Assembly (NCBI GenBank): GCA_036502405.1
Contig: DASXYP010000024.1
Coordinates: 28,353-92,352, forward strand
DNA from: Chersky-806 sp036502405
GTDB lineage: Bacteria > Actinomycetota > Acidimicrobiia > IMCC26256 > JAENVU01
Length of the DNA stretch: 64,000 nucleotides
Reading direction: 5' to 3'
The translations under genes and the position numbers were made by a program. Each line of letters begins with the position of its first letter. Positions within the stretch are counted from its first letter, which is position 1. Positions 34,865-43,651 of the stretch are shown piece after piece. Under the pieces are notes generated by a model. It had not been told where the DNA came from and did not search any database. It saw only the letters and a program-made list of their open reading frames with translations.

Positions 34865-34880
34865 TAGCCTCGGCTCGATG
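34865..34880 (+). promoter_or_regulatory. Likely leaderless promoter of rnj
   Basis: TAGCCT (34865-34870), then 7 nt, then the ATG at 34878. No Shine-Dalgarno is visible. Confidence 0.55.
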
Positions 34881-36587
34881 GCCGACCCCCGACGCAACAA
34901 CGAGCAGGTGCGGATCGTCTTCCTCGGCGGGCTCGGAGAGATCGGCCGCAACTGCTTCTGCATCGAGGTCGGGGGCCGGATCCTCGTCGTCGACTGCGGG
35001 ATCATGTTCCCGGACGTGGACATGCCGGGCGTCGACCTCGTCCTCCCGGACTTCACCTACCTGCGGACGAACGCGGACCGGGTCGAGGGGGTCGTGCTCA
35101 CCCACGCGCACGAGGACCACGCCGGCGGGCTCGCCTACCTGCTGCGCGACGTGGACTGCCCGATCTACGGCTCGCCGCTCTCGCTCGGCCTGGCCCGGAA
35201 CCGCATCGAGGAGGCAGGGATGCTCGGGCACACCGAGCTGATCCCGGTCTTCGACGGCGAGCGCCGCATGATCGGCCCGTTCGACGTCGAGTTCATCCCC
35301 GTGACCCACTCGGTCCCGCACGCGTTCGCGGCGGCGTACCACACCCCCCAGGGCACCATCCTGCACACCGGCGACTTCAAGATCGACCTGACCCCGGTGG
35401 ACGGGCGCCGCACGGACCTGGCCCGGCTCGGGGAGATCGCCCAGCGCCCGTCGCAACGCGAGGACGGCCGCTTTCCCGGTGTGCGCCTGCTGCTCTCGGA
35501 CTCCACCAACGCCGAGCGCCCCGGCTTCACCGAGTCCGAGTCGACGGTCGGCTCCGCGATGCGGACCCTGTTCCGCGACCGTGAGGACAAGCGGTTCATC
35601 GTCGCCAGCTTCGCCTCCCACCTGCATCGCGTGCAGCAGGTCGCGGAGGCGGCGCTCTCGAGCGGTCGCCGGCTCTCGTTCGTCGGCCGGTCGATGGCGA
35701 ACAACGTCACGCTGGCGCGCGAGATGGGCCTCCTCAAGGTCCCCTCGGACCGGGTGATCGACATCGAGGAGGCGCCGAGGTACGCGCCCGGAGAGGTGTG
35801 CATCATCTGCACCGGCTCGCAGGGAGAGCCCATGAGCGCGCTCTCGCTGATGGCCGCGCACGAGCACAAGTACGTGAAGATCAGCGAGGACGACGTCGTC
35901 GTGATCTCGGCCCACGCGATCCCGGGCAACGAGACGAGCGTGACCCGCGTCATCAACTCGCTGTACCACGCGGGCGCAGAGGTCGTGCACGGGGGCAACG
36001 CGCCGGTGCACGTGTCGGGCCACGCGTCGCAGGAGGAGCTGAAGTTCGTCCTGAACCTCCTGCGGCCGGAGTGGTTCATCCCGGTCCACGGCGAGTACCG
36101 GCACATGGTCCACCACGCGGACCTCGCCGAGCTGAGCGGGGTGGATCCGGACAAGATCTACGTCTGCGAGGACGGCGACGCGGTCACGCTCGAGGACGAC
36201 GGGCTGGTCACCGACCGGCGGAGCGTGCCCGCGGGGTACCTCTACGTCGACGGCATCGTCGGCGACATCGGCCAGGGGGTGCTGCGCGACCGCCGCCAGC
36301 TGGCCGAGGAGGGGGTCGTCGTCGTGATCCTCACCGTGGACAAGCTCACCGGCGAGATCGTCACCGGACCCGAGATCGTGACGAAGGGCTGGGTCTACGC
36401 GCCCGAGGCCGAGGCGCTGCTCGAGGAGGCCAAGAACGAGGTGCGCGACGCGCTCGCCTCGGCCGCATCGGACGGCGCGACCGACTTCGAGGCGATCCGG
36501 CGCATCGCCCGGCGATCACTCGGCCGGTTCATCAACGAGCGGACCCGGCGGCGGCCGGCGGTCATCCCCGTCGTCATGGAGGTCTGA
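34878..36587 (+). CDS. rnj: Ribonuclease J
   Basis: RNase J combines endonuclease and 5'-3' exonuclease activity. The 569-residue protein has the metallo-beta-lactamase core (VFLGGLGEIGRN, then VVDCGIMFP), the zinc motif THAHEDHAGG near residue 76, and ILHTGDFKID. The beta-CASP segment includes LLLSDSTNAERPG and SGHASQEELK. The C-terminal domain follows. In mycobacteria rnj also sits between dapA/dapB and ftsK. The SDR gene begins 3 bp later. Confidence 0.95.
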   Translation: MADPRRNNEQVRIVFLGGLGEIGRNCFCIEVGGRILVVDCGIMFPDVDMPGVDLVLPDFTYLRTNADRVEGVVLTHAHEDHAGGLAYLLRDVDCPIYGSPLSLGLARNRIEEAGMLGHTELIPVFDGERRMIGPFDVEFIPVTHSVPHAFAAAYHTPQGTILHTGDFKIDLTPVDGRRTDLARLGEIAQRPSQREDGRFPGVRLLLSDSTNAERPGFTESESTVGSAMRTLFRDREDKRFIVASFASHLHRVQQVAEAALSSGRRLSFVGRSMANNVTLAREMGLLKVPSDRVIDIEEAPRYAPGEVCIICTGSQGEPMSALSLMAAHEHKYVKISEDDVVVISAHAIPGNETSVTRVINSLYHAGAEVVHGGNAPVHVSGHASQEELKFVLNLLRPEWFIPVHGEYRHMVHHADLAELSGVDPDKIYVCEDGDAVTLEDDGLVTDRRSVPAGYLYVDGIVGDIGQGVLRDRRQLAEEGVVVVILTVDKLTGEIVTGPEIVTKGWVYAPEAEALLEEAKNEVRDALASAASDGATDFEAIRRIARRSLGRFINERTRRRPAVIPVVMEV

Positions 36588-36589
36588 CG

Positions 36590-37363
36590 GTGATCCGGGA
36601 CTGGTCGAACTTCATCGCGGGCCGCACTGCGCTCGTCACCGGCTCCGGTGGGGGCGTCGGGCGCGCGATCGCGATCCAGATGGCGCGTGCCGGCGCCGAG
36701 CTGCGCATCAACGACATCCACCTCGACCGGGCGGAGAAGGTCTGCCGTGAGATCGAGGAGGAGGGGGGCGTCGCGACCCCGGTGGTCGCGGACGTCTCCG
36801 ACCGCGACCAGGTCGCGCGCATGGTCGACGACACCGGTCCCTGCGACATCCTGGTCAACAACGCCGGGATCCCGGCCGAGGGCATCGTCATCAAGTCGTT
36901 CGTCGAGACCGGTCCCGCCGAGTGGGACCCGCTCATCCGGCTGAACCTCGCCGCGGTGCTGGGCGTCACGCGCGCCTATCTGCCGGGGATGATCGACCAG
37001 GGATGGGGCCGCATCCTCACGATCGTCTCGGACGCGGGCCGGCGCGGTGAGCGCAAGCAGGCCGTCTACGGCGCGGCGAAGGCTGCTGCGATGGGCTTCT
37101 CGCGCGGGCTCGCGGCGGAAGTGGGTCGGGACGGTGTGACGGTGAACTGCATCTCGCTCGGGACGATGCGCCACGGCGCGCTCGCCGAGGCGATCGTCGA
37201 CAACCCGGGTCTGGAGCCCCGTCTGGCCAAGGCGTACCCGGCCGGTCGGATCGGAGAGGTGGACGACGCGGCACCTCTCGCGGTCCTGCTCTGCAGCGAT
37301 GCCGCGTCCTGGATCACCGGTCAGGTGTATCCGGTGGACGGCGGCTATGCGCCCGCGCTCTGA
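36590..37363 (+). CDS. Short-chain dehydrogenase/reductase
   Basis: A 257-residue classical SDR. It has TGSGGGVGRAIA for dinucleotide binding, DILVNNAG, a Ser in IVSDAG, the catalytic YGAAK near residue 158, and a C-terminal VYPVDGGYAP. GTG at 36590 is preceded by GGAGGT 6 nt upstream. It is coupled to rnj (3-bp gap), and an SDR is found near rnj in mycobacteria as well. Substrate unknown; 3-oxoacyl-ACP reductase-like enzymes score similarly. Confidence 0.88.
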   Translation: MIRDWSNFIAGRTALVTGSGGGVGRAIAIQMARAGAELRINDIHLDRAEKVCREIEEEGGVATPVVADVSDRDQVARMVDDTGPCDILVNNAGIPAEGIVIKSFVETGPAEWDPLIRLNLAAVLGVTRAYLPGMIDQGWGRILTIVSDAGRRGERKQAVYGAAKAAAMGFSRGLAAEVGRDGVTVNCISLGTMRHGALAEAIVDNPGLEPRLAKAYPAGRIGEVDDAAPLAVLLCSDAASWITGQVYPVDGGYAPAL

Positions 37364-38336
37364 CCCCGAGAATCGGGCGGACCGGCCCGAGCGGGCCGTC
37401 GAGCTCCCCACCGGGTACATGCTGCGCAACCCCACGCCACGCGACTCGACCTCGGTCACCGAGGTCGTCGTGGCCGGAGACGTCGCGGACTTCGGCGAGC
37501 CCGACTTCACCGAGGACGACCTCCTCGACGACTGGGGCCGGCCCCGGTTCTCCCTGGAGCGCGACGCCTGGGTGCTGATCGGGCCCACCGGTCGCGTGGT
37601 CGGGTACGCGTTCGTGTGGGAGGCGCAACCCGGCTCGGAGGTGGAAGGTGACGCCTTCGTGCTGCCGGAGTACTCGGGCCGCGGGCTCGGCACGCTGCTG
37701 TTGGAGCTGATGGAGAACCGCGCGCGCGCGATCGCGGGGGTGCAGACGGTCTCGCTCGGCCTGTACGCGTCGCATGCGAACGCGGGCAAGCAGGAGCTCC
37801 TCGAGCGGCGGGGCTTCCAGTCGCAGGAGTCCGTCCTGCGGTTCAAGATCGACCTGGCCAATCGGTCGCCCGAGGTGGTCGAGCCGCCCGCCGGGATCGT
37901 CCTGCGCCAGTACGAGTCCTACGACGCGGACGCGGTGCGCGAGACGATGGGCGAGGCGTTCGAGAACCACCGCAGCTACACCCCGCGGCGGCTCGACGAG
38001 TGGCTCGAGCTCCGCCTGCGTCACCCGGCGTTCGACCCGGGCCTCTGGCGCGTGGCCGAGTGCGACGGCGAGGTCGTCGGGGCGACGCTCGTCTACGACG
38101 TCGGCGAGACCGGGTACCTGAGCAACGTCGGGGTGCGGCGGGCCTGGCGGGGCAAGGGGGTGGCCCAGGCGCTCGTGGCCGACGCGTTCGCCGCGCTCCG
38201 GGAGCGGGGCCAGATGCGGGTGCTGGTCTCGGTCGACGCGGACGCCGCCCCGGCCGCGATCCGGCTCTACGAGGAGGCGGGGATGCGGGTCCACGAGCGC
38301 CACGACTGGTTCGTCAAGGCCGTCCAGGGCCCGTAG
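37347..38336 (+). CDS. Tandem GNAT-domain acetyltransferase (mycothiol synthase-like)
   Basis: A 329-residue protein with two GNAT folds. The N-terminal copy has the acetyl-CoA loop LPEYSGRGLGTLLLE around residue 115. The C-terminal copy has NVGVRRAWRGKGVAQALVADAF around residue 260 and ends with RLYEEAGMRVHERHDWF. The double-GNAT layout is that of MshD mycothiol synthase, but many tandem GNATs have other roles, so I do not give a gene name. The ATG overlaps the SDR end by 17 bp. Confidence 0.78.
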   Translation: MRPRSDPENRADRPERAVELPTGYMLRNPTPRDSTSVTEVVVAGDVADFGEPDFTEDDLLDDWGRPRFSLERDAWVLIGPTGRVVGYAFVWEAQPGSEVEGDAFVLPEYSGRGLGTLLLELMENRARAIAGVQTVSLGLYASHANAGKQELLERRGFQSQESVLRFKIDLANRSPEVVEPPAGIVLRQYESYDADAVRETMGEAFENHRSYTPRRLDEWLELRLRHPAFDPGLWRVAECDGEVVGATLVYDVGETGYLSNVGVRRAWRGKGVAQALVADAFAALRERGQMRVLVSVDADAAPAAIRLYEEAGMRVHERHDWFVKAVQGP

Positions 38337-38451
38337 GCCGCCGGCGCTCGCGACGCGGCCTGCGGTCGCTGCGGTCGAGCGTCGGGGATCCTGGGGAGCC
38401 GCCGGCGCTCGCGACGCGGACTGCGGTCGCGGCGGTCGAGCGTCGGGGATC
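38337..38451. repeat. 54-bp tandem direct repeat upstream of ftsK
   Basis: Copies at 38337-38390 and 38398-38451 begin GCCGCCGGCGCTCGCGACGC and differ at two positions. They are separated by 7 bp. The GCGGTCGAGCG motif also occurs in the infB-ylxP gap. Repeats, promoter and nothing else fill the 189 bp between the GNAT gene and ftsK. Confidence 0.85.
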
Positions 38452-38491
38452 TCAGCGGGGCACCCCGATGTTCTGGGGCGGGGGAGAACCG

Positions 38492-38528
38492 TTGTTGCCC
38501 GTGTTGCCGGTGTTACGGTGGCCCCGTG
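38492..38528 (+). promoter_or_regulatory. Likely leaderless promoter of ftsK
   Basis: TTGTTG (38492-38497), a 16-bp spacer, and TACGGT (38514-38519) end 6 nt before the GTG at 38526. Confidence 0.55.
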
Positions 38529-40895
38529 GCGACCACGAAATCCCGCCGCCGCCCCCCCGCCCGCGCGCGCTCCTCGCGCCCGGCCGGCAAGGGCGGGGCC
38601 AGGAAGAACGTCAAGCGGCCCTCGGCAATCCGGGAGGCGGCACGAGCCCAGCTCCACGGCCACGGCACCGACGCGGTCGCGATCGCGCTGCTGGCCCTGG
38701 GCGCGCTCAGCGGCCTCGCGCTGGCGACCGACCTCGCGGGCCCGCTCGGCCACGCGCTCGGCTCGGGCGTGACCGCGCTGCTCGGCAACGCGGCGTTCCT
38801 CGTCCCGCTGGGCCTCATCGCCTTTGCCGGCCTCCTGCTCTGGCGCCGGACCGAGGACGAGGCGGCCGCGCCGCTGCGCATCGGGATCGGCGTCGTGCTC
38901 ATCGTCCTCGCCGTCGCCGGGCTGCTCCACGTGCTCGGCGGCTCGCCTCAGCTCTCGGACCCGGTCGACCTCCTGCGCGACGCGGGCGGGTACGTCGGTG
39001 GCGGCGTCGGCGTCCCGCTGGCCGCCGGTGTCGGGCCTGCGGGCGCGTCCATCGTCCTGCTCGCCTTCCTGGCGCTGGGCCTGTTGCTGGCTTCCGGCCT
39101 CTCCCTCCCGCAGGTCATCGAGCTCGCGGGCACCGGCTTCGCGAAGCTGCGCGAGCTCACCGTCCACCTCTTCAAGGCGCTCACCGAGACCCCCGAGGGG
39201 TCCGACGCGGAGCCCGAGCCCGCCGCGCCGGCCGCCACGCGCCGGGCGACGCTCGACGCGGTGCCGGTCGAAGCACCTGAGCTCGACGACGAGCCCGAGC
39301 CGGAGCCGATCGTCGTGCCCACGCCCCGGGCGATCACCCCGCCCGCGGAGCCCGAGGAGCCGACGGACATCGCGGTCGTCGAGGACGACGAAGGTCAGAT
39401 GGCCATCGACCTGAGCGCCCACGGCGACTGGCAGCTTCCCGCACGCGAGATCCTCAAGCGCAGTGTGGAGAAGGAGGTCGACCACCGGCTCGTCGAGCAG
39501 GGGGGCGCGGTCCTCGAGGGGACGCTGCGCGACTTCGGCGTCGACGCCAAGCTCGTGGGCATGACCGTCGGCCCGACGGTCACCCGCTACGAGCTCGAGC
39601 TCGCGGCCGGGGTCAAGGTCAACCGCGTGACCGCGCTGAACCACGACATCGCCTACGCGATGGCGAGCCCCGACGTGCGCATCCTCGCCCCGATCCCCGG
39701 TCGGAGCGCGATCGGCGTCGAGGTCCCGAACAAGCAGCGCCAGCTCGTGACCCTCGGCGACATCCTCGTGTCGACCGAGGCGAAGCAGGCGACGCATCCG
39801 CTCCAGGTCGGCCTCGGTCGCGACATCGCGGGCCGGTCGTTCATGCTGAACCTCTCGGAGATGCCGCACCTGCTCATCGCCGGCCAGACCGGCGCGGGCA
39901 AGTCGAGCTGCATCAACAGCCTGATCACGTCGATCCTCATGCGCTGCACCCCCGAGCAGGTGCGGCTCATCCTCGTGGACCCGAAGCGGGTCGAGCTGGG
40001 CCAGTACAACGGGCTCCCGCACCTCCTCACCGAGGTGGTCACCAACCCCAAGAAGGCTGCGAACGCGCTCGAGTGGACCGTGCGCGAGATGGACATGCGC
40101 TACGACCTGCTCGCCGAGGTGGGGGTGCGCGACATCAGCGGGTTCAACGCGATGTACGACCGCGGCGACCTGCCCACCGCCGAGAACCCCGACCCCCACG
40201 GCGACAAGAGCTACGAGCGCATCCCGTACATCGTGGTCGTCATCGACGAGCTGAACGACCTGATGATGGTGGCCGCGCGCGACGTCGAGCAGAGCATCTG
40301 CCGGATCGCGCAGATGGCGCGAGCCGTCGGCATCCACCTCGTGATCGCGACGCAGCGCCCGTCGGTCGACGTGATCACCGGGGTCATCAAGGCGAACGTC
40401 CCGAGCCGGCTCGCGTTCTCGGTGAGCACGCTCGCCGACTCGCGCGTGATCCTCGACCAGCCCGGCGCCGAGAAGCTGATCGGCCACGGGGACATGCTGC
40501 TGTCGTCGGCGTCGAGCTCGAAGGCGCAGCGGATCCAGGGCTCGTGGGTCGACGAGGAGTGCGTGCGCAAGGTCGTCGCCCACTGGCGGCGCCAGGTGGT
40601 GCAGCCGCAGTACATCGAGGGGCTGCAGGGGAGCGACAAGCCCGGTGGCGCTCGCGGCGACGGCGACGCGGACGATGACGACGACCTGCTCTTCGAGGCG
40701 ATGGACCTGGTCGTGCGCAGCGGCTTCGGCTCGACGAGCATGCTCCAGCGCAAGCTGCGCGTCGGCTTCTCCCGCGCCGGCCGGCTCATGGACCTGCTCG
40801 AGCGCAAGGGCGTGGTCGGCCCGTCCGAGGGCTCCAAGGCCCGAGCCGTCCTCATGACCGTCGAGGAGCTCGAAGCCATGGAACAACGCGTCTAG
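38526..40895 (+). CDS. ftsK: DNA translocase FtsK/SpoIIIE
   Basis: FtsK pumps chromosomal DNA through the division septum. The 789-residue protein has an Arg/Lys-rich start, about four transmembrane segments (residues 50-200), and a short acidic linker. The alpha-beta motor domain has Walker A IAGQTGAGKSSCINSLI near residue 460 and Walker B IVVVIDELNDLMM. A C-terminal winged-helix gamma domain (GFGSTSMLQRKLRVGFSRAG) recognises DNA polarity sequences. Length and order are normal. It is isolated by repeats upstream and a large palindrome downstream. Confidence 0.96.
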   Translation: MATTKSRRRPPARARSSRPAGKGGARKNVKRPSAIREAARAQLHGHGTDAVAIALLALGALSGLALATDLAGPLGHALGSGVTALLGNAAFLVPLGLIAFAGLLLWRRTEDEAAAPLRIGIGVVLIVLAVAGLLHVLGGSPQLSDPVDLLRDAGGYVGGGVGVPLAAGVGPAGASIVLLAFLALGLLLASGLSLPQVIELAGTGFAKLRELTVHLFKALTETPEGSDAEPEPAAPAATRRATLDAVPVEAPELDDEPEPEPIVVPTPRAITPPAEPEEPTDIAVVEDDEGQMAIDLSAHGDWQLPAREILKRSVEKEVDHRLVEQGGAVLEGTLRDFGVDAKLVGMTVGPTVTRYELELAAGVKVNRVTALNHDIAYAMASPDVRILAPIPGRSAIGVEVPNKQRQLVTLGDILVSTEAKQATHPLQVGLGRDIAGRSFMLNLSEMPHLLIAGQTGAGKSSCINSLITSILMRCTPEQVRLILVDPKRVELGQYNGLPHLLTEVVTNPKKAANALEWTVREMDMRYDLLAEVGVRDISGFNAMYDRGDLPTAENPDPHGDKSYERIPYIVVVIDELNDLMMVAARDVEQSICRIAQMARAVGIHLVIATQRPSVDVITGVIKANVPSRLAFSVSTLADSRVILDQPGAEKLIGHGDMLLSSASSSKAQRIQGSWVDEECVRKVVAHWRRQVVQPQYIEGLQGSDKPGGARGDGDADDDDDLLFEAMDLVVRSGFGSTSMLQRKLRVGFSRAGRLMDLLERKGVVGPSEGSKARAVLMTVEELEAMEQRV

Positions 40896-40907
40896 CTCCG
40901 CACCCGA

Positions 40908-40959
40908 CGTTTCGGTGCGAGCTACACCCCCTATAGGGGGTCCAAGTCGCACCGAAACG
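40908..40959. terminator. Nested palindrome between ftsK and the FMN reductase gene
   Basis: Outer arms CGTTTCGGTGCGA (40908-40920) and TCGCACCGAAACG (40947-40959) are perfect 13-bp inverted repeats. Inside them, after a 5/5 internal loop, lies the perfect 16-bp palindrome ACCCCCTATAGGGGGT (40926-40941). It begins 13 bp after the ftsK stop and is most simply a strong terminator. There is no T tract. Confidence 0.6.
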
Positions 40960-40977
40960 AGGTTGGGGGCCGTCTCG

Positions 40978-40993
40978 TAGCCTGCCGGCCGTG
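40978..40993 (+). promoter_or_regulatory. Likely leaderless promoter of the FMN reductase operon
   Basis: TAGCCT (40978-40983), then 7 nt, then the GTG at 40991. Confidence 0.55.
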
Positions 40994-41530
40994 GTGGCGA
41001 CGCGGATCCTGCTGGTGTCGGGGAGCCTTCGGGCCGGGTCGACGAACACCGCGGTCCTGCGGACGGTCGCCGCGATCGCGCCGGGGCACCTCGAGACCGC
41101 GCTCTACGACGGGCTCGGGACGCTGCCGCACTTCAACCCGGACGACGACGTCGACCCGCTCCCCGAACCGGTCGTCGCGCTGCGGGCCGCGATCAGCGCA
41201 TCCGACGCGGTCCTGTTCTCGTCCCCGGAGTACGCGGGCGCGCTGCCGGGCTCGTTCCTCAACCTCCTCGATTGGACGATCGGCGGCGGCGAGATCTACG
41301 AGAAGCCCGTGGCCTGGATCAACGTCGCGACGTCGCCCACCGGAGCGGTCAAGGCCTACGAGTCGTTGCGCACCGTCCTCGGCTACGCCGGCACCCGCCT
41401 CGTCGAGTCTGCGTGCGCGCACATCCCGGTGCTCCACGCCGAGGTCGGTCCCGACGGTCTCGTCACCGCCCCGGACACCCGCCGCCGGCTCGACACCGTC
41501 GTCACCCGACTCCTGGAGGAGCTCTCATGA
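40991..41530 (+). CDS. NADPH-dependent FMN reductase-like flavoprotein
   Basis: A 179-residue flavodoxin-fold protein of the ChrR/YieF/azoreductase group. The FMN phosphate loop is LLVSGSLRAGSTN at the N terminus, and the conserved SPEYAGALPGSFLNLLDW is near residue 80. It likely reduces flavin, quinones or other electrophiles. It overlaps the following metallo-hydrolase by 4 bp (ATGA), making a two-gene operon. Confidence 0.87.
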   Translation: MVATRILLVSGSLRAGSTNTAVLRTVAAIAPGHLETALYDGLGTLPHFNPDDDVDPLPEPVVALRAAISASDAVLFSSPEYAGALPGSFLNLLDWTIGGGEIYEKPVAWINVATSPTGAVKAYESLRTVLGYAGTRLVESACAHIPVLHAEVGPDGLVTAPDTRRRLDTVVTRLLEELS

Positions 41531-42351
41531 AGATCACGCTGCTCGGCACCGGCAGCCCGATCCCGGACGCGAACCGTGCGGGCCCGTCCACGCTGGTCCA
41601 GACCGACGACGCCTCCGTCCTCGTGGACTGCGGGCGCGGCGTCCTGATGCGGCTCACGGCCGCCGGACTGCTGCCGCCGATGCTCAGCTCGGTCTTCGTC
41701 ACGCACCTGCACAGCGACCACATCTCCGACCTCAACGACGTCATCACGACGCACTGGGTGATGAGCTCCGAGCCGGCGCCGTTGCAGCTCTACGGGCCAC
41801 CGCGGCTGCAAGAGGTCGTCGACGGGTTGCTGGCGATGTTGGCGCCGGACATCAGCTACCGGCTCGCGCACCACCCGGACCTGACCTGGTCCCCGGTCGT
41901 CGAAGTCACGGAGGTCGGGCCCGGCGACGCCTTCGACGTCGGCCCCGCGACGCACGTGACGGTCGGCGCCACCGACCACCGTCCGGTCGAGCCGACGGTC
42001 GCGTTCCGGTTCGAGTCGGGCGGCGCGTCGGCGGTCCTCGGCGGCGACGGCGTTCCGTGCGCCGGGCTCGACGAGCTGTGCCGCGACGCCGGTGCGTACG
42101 TGCAGACGGTGCTGCGCGAGGACATCGTCCGCATGGTGCCGAACGCGCGCTTCCAGGACATCCTCGACTACCACTCGAGCGTGCAGGATGCGGCGCGCAC
42201 CGCGACGAAGGCCGGGGTGAAGACCCTGGTGCTCACCCACTACATCCCGGGCCTGGCGGCGGGCCAGGAGCCGGAGTGGCGTGCGATGGCCGCGGAGCAC
42301 TTCTCGGGTGACGTCGTGCTCGGTGACGACCTCACCGCGATCGAGCTCTGA
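41527..42351 (+). CDS. Metallo-beta-lactamase-fold hydrolase (RNase Z/arylsulfatase-like)
   Basis: A 274-residue MBL-fold hydrolase. MKITLLGTGSPIPDANRAG opens the protein, VTHLHSDHISD provides the zinc ligands near residue 60, and a later Asp (VLGGDGV) and His (TLVLTHYIPG) complete the site. The N terminus resembles RNase Z and cyclic-phosphodiesterase relatives, but the RNase Z exosite arm is not evident, so the substrate is unassigned. It is coupled to the FMN reductase gene. Confidence 0.82.
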   Translation: MKITLLGTGSPIPDANRAGPSTLVQTDDASVLVDCGRGVLMRLTAAGLLPPMLSSVFVTHLHSDHISDLNDVITTHWVMSSEPAPLQLYGPPRLQEVVDGLLAMLAPDISYRLAHHPDLTWSPVVEVTEVGPGDAFDVGPATHVTVGATDHRPVEPTVAFRFESGGASAVLGGDGVPCAGLDELCRDAGAYVQTVLREDIVRMVPNARFQDILDYHSSVQDAARTATKAGVKTLVLTHYIPGLAAGQEPEWRAMAAEHFSGDVVLGDDLTAIEL

Positions 42352-42361
42352 CGTCGCGAAG

Positions 42362-42389
42362 CGGGCGCTTCCCGGTGGGGAAGCGCCCG
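42362..42389. terminator. Bidirectional terminator between convergent genes
   Basis: CGGGCGCTTCCC pairs perfectly with GGGAAGCGCCCG (12 bp) around GGTG. It lies between the plus-strand metallo-hydrolase and the minus-strand serine hydrolase and can serve both. Confidence 0.7.
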
Positions 42390-42460
42390 GCTCCCGCGGT
42401 GCAGCCGACGTCGTTGGCGGCTGCGGAACCGGACCTCTGACCTGCCGTGCCCGGGAAGGG

Positions 42461-43609
42461 TTACTTCTCGAGCGCGGCGTAGACGGAACGCACCAGCTTC
42501 TCGCTCCGGGCGTCGACACCCATCTGCATCTGGTTCATCACGTACCCGAACCCGATGCCCGCGTCGGGGTCCGCGAAGCCGAGCGACCCACCCGCTCCCG
42601 GGTGGCCGAACGCACGCGGGCCACACGCCGGAGGAAGGCCGGGGCCGCCGGAGAACCCGAGCCCGAATTGCTCGGGCACGCCGATCACGCGGTCCGTGCC
42701 CTCGGACTCGATCTGCGTCGCACGCGCGACCGTGGCCGCGGTGAGGAGGCGATGCCCGTCGACGGGGCCGACGGTGGCTGCGTACATGCGCGCGATCGCG
42801 CGCGCGGATGCGATGCCGTTCGAGGACGGCAGCTCCGGTGCATGCAGCGCCCGCGTGTTCCACATGTCGTCGTAGTGGAACAGGTTCGACGGACCGGTGA
42901 GCGCGTCGCCGCTCATCGTCCCCGGCGCAGTGAACGCGTCGATCAGCTCCTGCACCGCGGGATCCTCGTTCGGCGGCGGGGGCAGCAGCGTCGCGACGCG
43001 TGCCTCCTCGCCGTCGGGCAGCCCGATCCACCAGTCGAGCCCGAGCGGTCCTGCGACCTCCTCGGCGAAGAACCGGCCGATCGTGCGCCCGGTCGCCCGT
43101 CGGACCACCTCGCCGGTGATCCACCCGTACGAGCGCACGTGGTAGCCCGGCGTGGGCTCGTGCCAATCCCAGCGCGGGCGCTGGCGGGCCAGCTGCTCCA
43201 CGACCGGGTCCCAGGCGAGCGCGGTCTCGAGCGTGAAGTCGCCTTCGACCACCGGCAGCCCGGCCCGGTGCGACAGCACCGCGCGGAGCGGGATGTCCGT
43301 CTTGCCGTTGGCCGCGAACTCGGGCCAGAGCTCCGCGACCGGTTGGTCGGGGTCGAGGATCCCGCGCTCGATGAGCAGGTTGGCGCAGACCGCGGTGGCG
43401 CCCTTCGTCGTGGAGAAGACGAGGACCAACGTGTCCTCGTCCCACAGCCGGCCGCTCGGGACGTCCGCGATCCCGCCCCACACGTCGACGACCGGACGCC
43501 CGTCGACGTAGAGGCAGCAGGCCGCACCGACGTCACCGCGTCGTTCGAAGTTGGCGCGCAGCGCGTCCGCGACACCCTCGAACCCCGGCTCGACGAGCCC
43601 TGTGATCAC
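42461..43609 (-). CDS. Serine beta-lactamase-fold hydrolase/esterase (class C-like)
   Basis: A 382-residue member of the beta-lactamase/EstB family. The nucleophile motif SxxK is in VFSTTKGATAV near residue 75. The Tyr motif is RSYGWITGE near residue 165. A late HPGAGGSLGF replaces the KTG motif. There is no signal peptide, so a cytoplasmic esterase or peptidase is more likely than a secreted lactamase. GTG at 43609 is the best start, with TAGACT 7 nt upstream. It is divergent from rimO. Confidence 0.85.
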   Translation of the reverse strand: MITGLVEPGFEGVADALRANFERRGDVGAACCLYVDGRPVVDVWGGIADVPSGRLWDEDTLVLVFSTTKGATAVCANLLIERGILDPDQPVAELWPEFAANGKTDIPLRAVLSHRAGLPVVEGDFTLETALAWDPVVEQLARQRPRWDWHEPTPGYHVRSYGWITGEVVRRATGRTIGRFFAEEVAGPLGLDWWIGLPDGEEARVATLLPPPPNEDPAVQELIDAFTAPGTMSGDALTGPSNLFHYDDMWNTRALHAPELPSSNGIASARAIARMYAATVGPVDGHRLLTAATVARATQIESEGTDRVIGVPEQFGLGFSGGPGLPPACGPRAFGHPGAGGSLGFADPDAGIGFGYVMNQMQMGVDARSEKLVRSVYAALEK

Positions 43610-43651
43610 CTGCGGGAGTCTATGGAGATCGCCCGGTAGGATCGGTCCGTG
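43607..43651. promoter_or_regulatory. Back-to-back leaderless promoters for the serine hydrolase and rimO
   Basis: On the minus strand TAGACT (43622-43617) ends 7 nt before the GTG at 43609. On the plus strand TAGGAT (43637-43642) ends 6 nt before the GTG at 43649. The two -10 elements are only 14 bp apart, so the -35 region of each lies inside the other promoter. Confidence 0.55.

Noticed and set aside
40908..40959. A dif-type chromosome dimer resolution site next to ftsK
   Set aside because: The palindrome does not resemble the XerCD dif core (two 11-bp arms with a 6-8-bp centre of known sequence), and location beside ftsK is not diagnostic.
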